Shown: positions 32,704-46,100 of the stretch, piece by piece
Position numbering within the stretch: position 1 is the first letter of the stretch
Layout of the letters: every line of letters starts with the position of its first letter
DNA from: Bicyclus anynana
Taxonomy: Eukaryota; Arthropoda; Insecta; Lepidoptera; Nymphalidae
Length of the DNA stretch: 64,000 nucleotides
Reading direction: 5' to 3'
NCBI RefSeq assembly: GCF_947172395.1
Contig: NC_069094.1
Span: forward strand, 3,866,501-3,930,500
Notes under the pieces: model-generated
The model's database searches: none
Told to the model about the DNA's origin: nothing
The model's input: the letters and a program-made list of their open reading frames with translations, nothing else
Translations under genes and position numbers: made by a program

Positions 32704-34150
32704 GATAAACAAAGGAGAAGAACAAGAATATATCAAGAAAGTATTAGTGCAAAGAGCAGTGGTGAATATGTACAAGATTGACACCTTAGTAGTCACTGCC
32801 AGTGATACATGATATTTAATTATGTTGTATAAATGTAATTGTATCAATAAGCTGATAATTATCTCAAAATTCTACATTTAGTACTTAGGATATTTATTTA
32901 TGCATATTGTTTAGAGAAGAAGTATATTTATTACATTGTAAGATGTGATTGGATTAAATTCTTATAACTGGTATTTTGATTTATTTTTCTACATAAAATA
33001 TTAAAAATTAGTTTAGAGATGTCAGTGTGATGTTAGATTAGATGTCAAGAGCAGACTTCCACTCTCCTTTCCCCTATAAATTAATTAACTCTTTGCTCCT
33101 TTCCTTCTTTCCGCTTTGAATCAGCATGGTGAAACCCATTATTCGTGGGGAAAAAATTAAATGAGTATTATAATGCTCAAGTCTTCAAAGAAACTGCCAC
33201 AAAGTCTGTGATAAAATGTGAAAGCGAAACTGACCGACGACGGTGATCTGACCTACAGAATCCCCAGATGGAGCACCTAGTATATTTTTTAATAAGCGGG
33301 TTGGTGAGCTTAGTGTGATAACATAAGTACATATAATGACCGTAACCGACGGCATAACGTGTTATCTGAGGCACGTTAAAACAAATCACATTTTCATGAA
33401 GTCTGACCTAGAATTCGAATCCAGGACTTCGTGATCGAAAACCACTTAATGTTGACCACTAGAACACCCTAGTCACCGAAACTAAATATTGAAAAAGGGT
33501 AAATTAATTCCTCTGAGATATCATTAAAGTAGACTGACAAAGAGAAATGGACTATTTATTATCTGACTTATTTTAACTATTACTTTAAAAACAACCTCCT
33601 CATATTTTTTTATCATTATAAATATAAACTATTAAATTAAATACAATTCTTTCGGAATTTAATTTACATAAATGTTTTTATTACTGGCAATACGTATTTG
33701 ACGGAACATCCACTTCCTTCCCTTGTGTAGAAATGGCATGTCAGCCATCTTGAATAAAATCTAATAATGGCAAAAAGTGATACTACAAATAAAAATTAAA
33801 TGCAGTTAATCAATCTCATTGTTTTCAAATTACAAATATAAATTTTTGTAGTTAATTTTAAAGTTTACTTAGCTTTAAAATAATTAGTCTTAACAACAGC
33901 CGTACTAAAAAGAGATCTCCAATAAAACAAATCAGCTGTTATCCGTCAATCGATGTCAACAAAATTACATAATTTTGTTTGGAAAAACAGTGAAGCATAT
34001 TATTTTCGAGTGTCATTTTGAAATTTAAAAAAACATGTACATTTAAATCGAATTATTAGTGAAATTTTAAAAGTAAATGTATTCACTTATGATAAATGTG
34101 TTGGCGTGTTTTTTGTGTTTATGTTTAGAATGTAGCCAAAAATTATAGTC
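32704..34150 (+). other. Pyruvate kinase 3' UTR and CCP5 promoter region
   Basis: Follows the pyruvate kinase stop (32701-32703). A weak poly(A) signal ATTAAA is at 32953. At 33390-33480, TTCGAATCCAGGACTTCGTG and TTAATGTTGACCACTAGAAC form a SINE-like scrap. The last 200 bp before the CCP5 start codon are AT-rich, with no TATA box or clear initiator that I could fix. No gene is seen. Confidence 0.45.
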
Positions 34151-37100
34151 ATGGATCGAAGCAATATTATCGAATCGGGAGGTTTTTATTTTATACATAA
34201 CTTTGATTCGGGAAATCTAGGACATGTGGAGCGAGTACCCACCGAGTTTATTGGTACGTTGACAGTTCTTGACAGTGTCCAATTAGAGAGACGAATTAAT
34301 CACTATTCATCACAAAGAGAACTAAAATTAAATATTACCTAAATTATTATAGCGCCAACTCTCAACCCGAAAACGAACGCGGCAGAGACCCCAGACTATG
34401 AGTTCAATTTGTGGACACGGCCAGATTGTGCGGGCACAGAATTTGAAAATGGAAACCGTACTTGGTTCTATTTTGGTGTACAGGCCAGTGAGCCTAATGT
34501 TCAGGTAAGAAATTGAAGCATATATCAACGAATTTACAATTATTGGGTGTTCTGAATCATATATCTTTGTAGCTTTTTAAATTTAGAGATGTGACTAAGT
34601 AAAGAAAAGTAGACAAAATATCATTGGAAGAGTTGTCCCAGTTCCATCGTAATGAAAGAGAGCTATGTTTCACAGCATTTTTTTGAAATTTGTCTATTTC
34701 TATTCACAAAATTATCTAAGTGGTTGCATGTTAATGCCACACATTCTTTTACTGGGCCTTTTCCGCACTTGGCCATTGAGGTTGGCCATTGTTTATGCCA
34801 CACATCTTATCACAGATGTTGTTTAAATATAATTTTTAAAAGTGTAAAACTATAGCAAAAGTAGAGCATTAATTTATTTTTATTTTATTTTATTGAGGGC
34901 TTACAAACAACATCATAGTACATAATCATATTATGATAATAGTAATATAAATAAAAATTATAACTATGACACCAGCTTCGGAAACCACAGATTACAATAC
35001 TATAAAGTAGACTACTACGCACCTAAATATTTTATATTAATTGATTATGAAACACGGCTAAAACTCACGTGATATCGTGATCACGTGTTTCACATTACAA
35101 TGAAGTGATACAAGTGATAGCTGCTATTCCAATAAAAAAAAGGGAGAGGTTTCAATAAAAATGAATAAATAAATAGTTTATAAAACAAAAGTTTGTGTGG
35201 ATGTATGTTACTCTTTTATACAAAGGCGAAATATATTTGGAATACAAATAGATTGTACCTGGCATAACACTCTGCATACATTTTTCTTGGGAAAGTCCAT
35301 GGCTTCCTTAGCATTTAAAAAAAAATCACAAAATTCAAGCATTACTTAGTATTACTTAGTATTTTATTAATGAAATTTTTGTGCACTTTACATTAGATTT
35401 TCTTTACTTCTGTAATAAATAAAAGTTTACTTTACACTTGTTTGTGTATTATATTAGGTACGGCTTAACTTGATAAACCTGAACAAGCAAGGCAAAATGT
35501 ACAACCAGGGTATGGCCCCTGTTACACGTACATTACCTGGCAAGCCACAGTGGGAGAGAATAAGGGATCGTCCTATCCATTCTGTAAGTTATACGCACAT
35601 TTTTTATTTTTTTTCATGATTGCAATTCAAGAAAGTTATAGTATCGGTAGATACGAGGAATTCTCCGACTATAAGATTGGTACTATAAATTTCTTTAAAC
35701 TTTTTGATGATTCTATACATAAATTATTATTATTATACATTAACTACTGGATATGTGATGGATATAATAATAGTAGTTTTATTTAAAAAACATTTAATGT
35801 TCATCAAATGAAAGTCTCGGCTCGAGATCGTTGTGCTCGGATTGAGATTGTTGTGCTTGGAGGTCCATGCAAGAGGCCTATGTCCAGCAGTGGACGTCTA
35901 TCGGCTGATAAGATAAGGTAAGGTAAATGAAAGTCATCAGTTTAAATTGCTGCTTTAACTGGCCAGTATTAGTTAGGAAATTTTGGAGAAGTCTTCAAAC
36001 GAATTTTTTGATAATTGAGCAATATCAAAAAGCATCATACACATAATTACATTTTGATGGCAGTAACTTTATCATAAAGAAATCTATTTAGAACTTTATT
36101 GTGAATATTAAATTATGGCAAAGTGAAACTATTAATATTAATTTCTTTCAGACGGACGACAACACATTCACTCTCACTTTTAGATACAGAACAGCTGAGA
36201 ATCTCAAGGCAACAACATTCTTTGCATTCACTTACCCGTTCTCGTTTGCGGAGCTACAAATTGCACTTAACTCTATTGACCTGAAGATGTTACCTCTAGC
36301 AACCCAACAATCTGTCGATGACATTTACTACTGCAGAGAATGTTTAATATATTCTTTAGAAGGTTAGTTATTTTTCGACAAAACGATGTTAAAGCATAAA
36401 CCTTCTTTTCGAATCACACTATCAACTGATAAATACTGCATTAAAATCTTTTGCATATTTTATAAGACCTAATGTCTAGCTCAGACTACTTTAGTATTTT
36501 AGTTGAGTACAAACAATTCCTGGGCGGTAAATCCGAAAAATTGTTCATACTTGACTAAAATACTACAGTAGTCTGAATTAGACATTAGTGCCTTATGCTG
36601 TGTTAAAACTTAGCTAAATTTATAATTATTTCTTAATTAAACAACAAAACTTAACTTTGAGGAAATTATATTTGAAAGATAATATCCGTTGAAACCTTAC
36701 AATCGCAGTGACCCAATAGAATACAGTCAACATATTGTTGAGTGTTTTTAGTAAAAATATTTTAAGCATTTTTTTTTAAATTTCGGAATTTCTGGATTTT
36801 CATGTGCATTGTTTTTGCTAAAATAGCTATAATATGGTAACTAATATAAAATCAATAAATGTTTTAATATTTATGAATTTTTGATGTTGTAGGAAGGCGA
36901 GTGGATTTGCTGACTATATCATCCCATCATGGCATAACAGCAGAGAGGGAGGAGAAGTTAAGGAATCTATTTCCAGAAAACCAGGACAGACCATTCAAGT
37001 TTACTAATAAAAAGGTGAAGTTGACATTGTTAAAAACTAAAAAAAGGACGTATATAAATAAATAATAGAAGAATTTATAGGTGCAAAAATGGTTACAACT

Positions 37101-40100
37101 ACTTAGTTATGTGCATTATTAAATGTAAAGTTACACAATTCATAAAATCAGATGCATTCTTTGTTTTGACTACAAAAGTCTTGTGAAAGTGTACTTGTTG
37201 GAAGCAGGCTCCTTGAGGTTGTAGTCTTTACAGAAGGCCACCTGTGGACGTTCATTGGCTGATAATAATGATGATTATCATAACTTTGTGCTCACCTTTG
37301 ATGTGTAAACCATTGCAATAATATTTCTTTGCCAGATCATCTTCATATCTGCAAGAGTGCATCCAGGGGAGACCCCCTCAAGCTTTGTCTTCAATGGTTT
37401 TCTGAACTTGCTACTTAATAGGAATGACCCCATTGCGATTCAGCTGCGTAAGCTGTACGTGTTCAAGATGATCCCATTCCTGAACCCTGATGGAGTAGCG
37501 AGGGGTCACTATAGAACAGACACGAGGGGGGTGAATCTAAACAGGGTATACTTAAACCCTTCTCTAACATGTCATCCTACTGTGTATGCATCCAGGGCGC
37601 TTATAAGGTAAGCTTTTAGCAATGGAATTTGTTTTTTTTATAAGTCTATTAGTTTATGGACATTTCAATTCTACTTTAAGTTTTTATAGGGTGTGAGTGG
37701 TTTTTCTCTTATATTTAAATCTAAACCTATGATGTATGAGAATTAAGTTAACTAATTTTTATAGTAAATCTTCATTAATAATTATTATAAGAATTTATTA
37801 AGACATATATCACACATAACAGGTTGATAACTATTATTAATAGTTACATTGTTATCTTCAGAAATAGTCCAAAAACTAATGGTTATCTGCTTTCAGGTAC
37901 TATCACTTTGGTCAGGAAAAAGAAGAAGATATTTGCGAAGAGACCAAAAGTTTCACGTCGCGAAGTATACAGAACATTAGCGAAAGTACTGAGGTATTTA
38001 CTGTAGTATTATATCTGTCTAAAACAGTTCAGCACCAGGAGTCTTAATTTTACGACCCACGGGTCTAAAAAACACATATTTTTTTTACAGTTAACTGAGA
38101 AAAAGAAGAAGAAAGTTTCAAACTCGCCCTCTCATAAAACCGACAAGCAAAAGGATAAGGCCAAAGCTTCCAACAAGTCTTCCATCATTCTCAAGGACAC
38201 ATCCCTCGAGAGCTGCCGGGATGTGCAGTCACTGAGCGGCGAGGCGTCTAACTTGGCTGATCAGGTGAGGTTGACAGCCTGCGAGGACTAGACTGTCCCT
38301 ATTGTACAGGGTGCTCGGGAGTATTTCCCATAACATCAAGGTGTTGGCATGTCCACTTATAGGAGCCGAACCGAATAACTAATTTTTTTTCCATGAAACA
38401 CACGCCTTTATCTATCCTTGCATTTTAAAATACGTAATCGTAGTGGTAAGACTTGACGAGATATTGCAACTGGTGCTGAATATCAATGAATAAGTTCGAC
38501 TATGTCATAATATAACATAACATAGACATTTTTAATAAAAGAATATAACTCTAGAGTTATAGGAACTAGAATAAAAATACTCCCGGGCAACCTATACATT
38601 GGATGGGATAACTATGGGATTTAAACATAGAGAAATTAGATATGGAGATGCATCACACCCAAATTCTGCAACAAAATTGTTGTTTCCTGAGGAGGTCAAC
38701 TGTGTGAGTTTCGAAAATCGAAAATATTTTACACCAATAAATATATTCTGAGTTACAGTACTAAACACATAAACAATATAGATTTGATTCGCAATTCACA
38801 CGTGTAATTATTACACAGACCAACCATTACATTGCTTACACTCGTTATACACAGTATTCGATTACTTGATGTACGTTTTGTTGTGTTATGAATTGATTCT
38901 TTTTAAATATTGTTTTTATTAAAAATTGTTTATAATTAAGTTAGAAATATGTAGTTAGAAATGAAACATAACTTCATCTTTTAGTGACTAGAAGATGTTG
39001 ACTGTTTATGCCATTCAACTACACAGACTAGCATTTTTAGAGAGCTCTTTGCATGACAAAACGATTACAACAATGAAACCTTAATTCTATAGTTTAAGTC
39101 GCGTCATATCTGGCCACGGCCGAAGCCTCCCACCATCCAGACCTGGACCAATTAAGAAAACCTAAATCGACTCAGCCAGAGATCGAACACTAGACCCCCA
39201 TCTTGTAAATCCACCGCGCATACCACTGTTCCACGGAGGCCGTCAAAAATATAAATTATATTCTTGTAAAGTTTACTAAACTAAACTAAAAGTTCCACAG
39301 AGTTATCAGAAAGTTAATTTTATATTATCAAAGCAGTAAGTTGAAATTAGATAACCAACGAGAGCATATTGCTAATTGAATTCATATTAGATACATCAAA
39401 TGATATCAGTGCTTCAGTTTTATCTAAAACTCAACTTTATTACAAGATTACAAAAAAATCAATACGATCTTGTGGATTGATCGCATGTTTTTAGTTTGCA
39501 AAGAAAATGCTTTTTTTGTTCATTAAAACTAAACTATTTAGACAACTTTTCAAACTCATTCATTATGTTGGTCACAGAAAATCGAAAATATTGCTCTCTC
39601 TTTCATTTCTATGGGACGAAAGAAAGAAAGCAATATGTTCTTTCTCGTCAAGATATATGTCATTAACACATGCTACAGGTCAAGATATAACTGTATTAAA
39701 ACATATATACAACCAAACATCTCCTCGTATTTAGAAATCGGTTAAAAACCAAACCATTATGTTGGTCACAGGTTTACGATATGAAGCTCCAAGAGAAGCC
39801 TTCGCAAATGAGCGACATATCCTCCAACATGTCGACGACGAACGTGGAAGAAACCTCGTCGCTTCTCAACGACAACGTACTGCGATCGTGTCTGGGGTCC
39901 AACGTTCATCTCAGCACGAGCGAGGAGTTGAACATCCAGGGCAGCAACCCTTTGAAACCCTTGAGAGACACTCTGAAGAACAGTATCAGTTTACTGATGG
40001 AGTCAAGCTCTTCCGTACTTGAGTAAGTTTGTGCAATAATCAGCCTATTTTGAAAGGCACGTTGCAGGGTTTAGTTTAGACCGTTAAAAGATAACAGAGC

Positions 40101-43100
40101 ATTTTTGATCTTTGACATACCAATGCTGGTTTGGGGTAATAGACTAGTTGGCACTTTTTTTAAATGGTCTTAAATAGTTCATTATCGTTCTACTAGATTG
40201 AAATTTTTTTTTAATATTTTTTTGAGACATGATTACATTTTAGTTTTTAAATATGTTTTTGACAATACGACGAAAACTCCTGTCGGCCATGATGGTCTTT
40301 ATCAACTGTTTCATGACGTCACTATAACAAATCTCTCAAACGGAGCGTTGATCAAAAATATTAGTTAACGTCGTTTTGTTTGTTTGTAATTGTGACGTCA
40401 CAATATGGACGATACCGTTTTTGACGTTTGGAAAGTTTAAAAAAGTACATGATTTTTAAATTAAGATTTATAAGAAATCCTTAACTTTTATTAATTGATA
40501 TCGATATATTTCGGACCCTTATTCCATGAATTAATATTGTTTATATTAAATTTGATATGAGTCAACCCTCTTCGAATTAATATTTGATTGAGCTAGTCAG
40601 TCGCTGATACAGTCCTTCTGAAAATGAATGCCCCAAATCTGTCTTGACATTTCATGATTTTCAATAGAGGTTATGCTACGAAATTATTTTTTTTAATAAT
40701 CTTAAACAGTGTCTTAGTTGAAATGCTCAGTAAGACTCAGCGAATATTCTAGCTAAAATAGAAAAAAACGTTTGTATGGTGTAATGACAAAAAATCTTCT
40801 TGTCTATAACGTAGCGAGGGTTCCGGAGCAGAGACAAAAGGGCCCGCCAGTAAAGTGAAGATGGGCTGGTGTCGCGAGTGTCGGCTGGCGGTCGAGCGTC
40901 TTGAAGACACCATGCCAGGGATTACTAACCTCGTGCCCGGATATAGCGCTACTATGGTAAGATTTGGCTTGAAATTATAGATGAGTCTATTATCCTCATC
41001 ATCATCAACTCATATTCGGCTCACTGCTGAGCACTAGTCACCTTTCAGAATGAGAGGGGTTATGCCAATAGTCCACCACACTGACCCGATGCAGTTTGGC
41101 AGACCTCACACACATAGAGATTTAAAAAAAATTGTCAGGTAAGCAGGTTCCTCACTATGTTTTTCCTTCACCATTTGAGACACGTGATATTTAATTTCTT
41201 AAAATGCACATATCTGAAAAGTTGAAAGTTCATGCCCAAACCGTATTCCAACCTACACCCTCCGGAATCTGAGGCAGAGGTTATATCTATCACAGGTCTT
41301 ATTTTGGACATTGGTATGTCCAATTCGACAAAGTGAACCGCTGAATAGCTCGGCTGGGAAGCGTTCGGAAAACTCCGCGACATCTTTACGTTCAAAATTC
41401 CTAAGTGCCTCAAAACAAAAGTCTTCAAACGCACTGTTTATGTTGCCAGTTATGACCTTAAGATCTGAGACTTGGTTGCTAACTATTGAAGGTCAGAGTC
41501 ACTTAGTGGGATCGCTTGGAGTATTAAATCTGTGATCAGAAATTCTTGGTTTCGATATCACACGCTACCCCTGTGTTACTCCAAAAAATTTATCAATACG
41601 TTTCTGTTGTGCTGTCGTTTCTTTAGTTAACAAACACAAGCACATAATAAATACTGTCATCTTACTAGTAATTTATACCTACAAAACCAAAAAAAGTTAA
41701 GCTAAACCGCGACGGACAGACTGTCATGGCGAAACTATAGGGATTCTTTGTTGACTGTGAAACACCAAAAACAACACATTTTTTTAGGGTTCCGTAGAAC
41801 TTTTCGCTGTCGCGTGATGGTCTGCCAATAATCACTTATTTTTTAATTTTCTTATTTCAGACTTCAGAGAACGATGCAGACAACAATGAAAGCGACGATA
41901 ATGTATACTTCTGTACTAATTGTTTCAAGAGATACATCGTTACCGAAAACAATGAAGAAATTGTAAGTCAAATCCTTTTATACTTAATATCAGCCATATC
42001 TTAAAATGTAGCTAATATTCTGTTCATCGTTCAAGACAAATCAAAACAGATCAAGACAAATCCATTGCTTAGAGTAGGCACAACAATGGTCTAGCGTGCA
42101 AAGATAAAAGTCAAAGTCAAAATTTATTTATATCAAAGTTTACAAGCACTTTCTTAACATCAGATAATATTATTAAGAATAAGAATAAGAATCATTTATT
42201 TGCAAGAAACATTACATTTAGTTATACAAAGATGTTCTTATGTATTAGGTAACAATGTTTCACCATTAATAGGTATATAATAATATATATATTAAATAAT
42301 GGTGATAATAACTAGTCGAAAATTTAAAATTAAAGTTACGAAGGTTCCAATCAGATCAAAGAGGAATCGAATTTAGAATTGCTTGGTCTTTCAGGCTACT
42401 TAAAAGGGGAGCTATTAAGACATTTAACCATCTCATCTATCCTTTCTAAATGTCACACTATAAAATAAATGAAAATAAATGATATTATATCATTTATTTT
42501 TATGAGAGTCGATCAAGAGTTAAACACGTGATCACGCCCTCTACAAAATAATCTACTTCTGTTCCGCGCTCCTATTAAATAGGCTTTTGGTATTAAACTT
42601 TAGGGAACAATTGAAGGGTTTACGCTTGCCGTGTTTAATGTAAGTTATTGCGGTTTTGCGAAAAAAGCTGGTGAAGGGTTACGCTTGCCGTATTTAATAG
42701 ATAGATAGATAGATATACTTTGTTTGCACACCACAAAGACAAATACAAGTGAAATAAAAACAAATTAGGAAGAGATCAGCATACAAAAGGCGGCCTTATC
42801 GCTAAGTAGCGATTTCTTCCAGGCAACCTTCGGTTTAGGAAAACTTAAGGACATCAGCAGGTAGGTTTAATGTGAGTTATTGTGGTACTGTGCAAGAAGC
42901 TGTTGTGCGCCGTGGTGGAGACGGCGTCGCACGCCAGCGTGGGCGTGTCCGCGGGCGACGGCAGCGACGTGCGCGCGCCGCCCGCGCCGCGCTCCCCCGC
43001 GCCCAGCCTCGGCGACTCGCTCGCTCCGGTACGTGGTACAACTAGCGTGTTGTGGATATCATCATCTTACAGCCCCTATCGCCATGAAGGTTTTATATTA

Positions 43101-46100
43101 GTATATAGTTATGAAGACGACGATGTTGATTGGTATATTTATTCACTTCACTTATTTTAACAATTGTATATGGATATAAAATAAAAGCTTAACAAATAGA
43201 TGAAGTGGTGTGGAATGGAGAACTGGTAAAGATGTAATGAATGGGCGAAACAATTTATCTACGCATGCGCGGTCAAGGGAATTCTAAATATGAAATGAAT
43301 CTGGAATGTGAATGGAGATGTAGATGTAGATGGCCTAACCTAAAGTGGGCGAACGAAAGAGTTCGTTCGCCACACCCCTGTTTCTTGAACTAGTATCGAA
43401 TAATTTCCTTAGCTTACTAAGTTCCTACTTAAAATAAAAAAAAATAAATTAATTCCAAATAACTTAGCTTTAAATTTTATAATCATCATCTCTTTTCCCT
43501 TATCCCACTTCAGGGTCAGCGAAATATGTCTTTCGTCTCTATTACTCCTCATGTTATCATCCACTCCCTTTACACACATTCCAACTATCTCTTCTTTGAC
43601 CTCTCCTTTTCCTTCGCTTAAAGTTAAATATTAAATCTATTTCCAATAAAACTCCAATTTCAGATTAAAATCTAGCTTAATCAGATCAAAATGATCTGAT
43701 TTTGATTTTGCAATGCACCCAAAACTTGTTTTTAGCATTCATTATCAGGTCGCTATTATAAGTCTATCATTTTTATAAGAGGTCAATGCAAACAGACAAT
43801 TTAGTAGTTCAGTTCTGAGTTATAGTCAAAAAATAACCAATAAAAAAAAAATTCTCTATCACATAGCAACCACCACCGAAGGACGAGAAGCCAAAGCTTA
43901 CGAACACCAAGGACAAGCAACCAAAGAAGAAGCTCCCCACGGTCACTCCTGTGCCGTTGCTGCCTCGAGTCACACACAAGGAAATAGAGTCTGGACTGTA
44001 CTTGTACATTGATTTACACGGACATGCATCCAAAAAAGGTATTTAATATTCGAATTTAATTTATTCTTTTTCAATATGATTTTGTCTCTTTATCTTTATT
44101 TGTAACGCAACGAAAAAGGGATATTTTTGACTAACAGACGCCCGTAACTTTGTTTGCTCTTAAACCTCCTTATTCCTGCCCTATTGCGATATCCAGTCTT
44201 CGCGGACGTCTGCTAAATATAAACTAACTCCCTAAATTTTGTTTTTGTACGTCAAGCCGTTTTTGACATTTCGCTATTATACATACATAGATTTCGCTGA
44301 GGTTGGTCGACCAATGTCTCTCTTGTCACGAGTTATAGGAGAGGAATGGGCTATTTCACACTTTTTTAATGGTCTTAAATAGTTCATTACCGTTCTACTA
44401 CACTGAATTTTTTATTATATTTTTTTGAGATTACATATAATTTTAGTTTTTAAATACATTCTTGACAATACGAGCCATAACGCCTTTCGGCCATGATGGT
44501 CTATTCTATTCTATGATTTTAACTGTTTCATGACGTCATTACAACAAATCCCTAACAAACGGTGCATTTCACCTAAATTTTAGTTAATAATTATTTGACA
44601 TATAGTACATCACATAAAATTGTGACGTCACAAAATAGACGACATCGTTTTTGACGTTTGGCAAATTTTAAAAATACATGATTTTTAAATTTACTTTTAT
44701 TAATTAATATCGATATAATATTTCGGACATTTATTCCATGTACTATGAGAAATTAATATTGCTTATATTCAATTTGATATGAGTCAACTACCCTATTGTT
44801 CTGAAATCCAATTAGAAGTACCGCTTTGCCTTAGTAAGAATGAATGATGATGAACTATTTGCCTTTGATCTTTCACAGGCATATTCATGTACGGCAACCA
44901 TTTCGAGGAGCTGGAGAGCTGCGTGGAGTGCATGCTGCTGCCGCGCATCATGTCGCTCAACAACCTGCACTTTCACTTCTCCTCGTGCAACTTCACCGAG
45001 CGGAACATGTATCTCAAGTACGTACTCTTATTGGTATGATACTACACCCGAATCACAAGTCCCACAATAGAGGAAACATCTCGACCTCGGGGTGTAGGTT
45101 TCAAATCCTGGGAATCGCTTTAGAGGGAACATCTCGAGCAGTTCTCCGGACTTGCGGCCTTGGGTGTACTCGGGTGACTTGTTTCCAATCCCGGGAATTG
45201 CTCTAGAGGAAACATCTCGAGCAGTTCTCCGGACTTGCGACCTCGGGTGTACTTGGGTGACTTGTTTTAAATGCCGGAAACTACTCTAGAGGAAACATCT
45301 TGAGCAGTCGGGTGTACTCTGGTGACTTCTTTCAAATTCCGGGAACTGTTCTTAAATTCTATCTCAAATTCTTAAATTCTCCAATAGGCTCTTTTATTAT
45401 AGTCATAATAGCTTGAGAGTAACTGTTGTCTTAACATAACTTTTCAGTTATGTCCATTTTAAGATATTAAATATCACGTGTCTCAAACGGTGAATAAAAA
45501 ACGTCGTGAGGAAATCTGCATACCTGAGAAATTTCTTGATTATCTACTTGAGTGAAGTCTGCCAATCCGCATTGGGCCTGCGTAGTGGACTATGGCTTGA
45601 CCCCTTTCATTCTGAGAGGAGAATCGTGCTCAACAGTGAGCTGAAAATAGGAATATTTCTGCAACAGAGATAGACGCGACGGCATGTCACGCGAAGGATC
45701 AGGCCGCGTCGCAGTACTGAAGGCCACCGGCCTGGTGCGCTCCTACACCCTGGAGTGCAACTACAACACTGGCCGGCTGGTCAACGTGCTGCCGCCCACC
45801 GCGCGCGAGGGGCCCGGCGCTGTGCCGCCCGCCACGCCGCTGCCGCCCAAATACACCCCCCACATATTCGAAGAGGTAAACCCCTTCCAGGTTTGTGGGA
45901 CAGACCATTTAAGTAGTCGTAGAAATTATGTACACAGGTATATGAATGCTGCGAATTTAGGGCATCACATCAGCTTCGAAATGGTAATTCAGTTTTATGT
46001 TAAACCCAGTACAGTTGTGATAGATTAAAAATATAGGAAATCCTCACAAAAACCCAATTTATCACCAAGCTGCAAATTGAAGCGTTAATAAACAGGGTAT

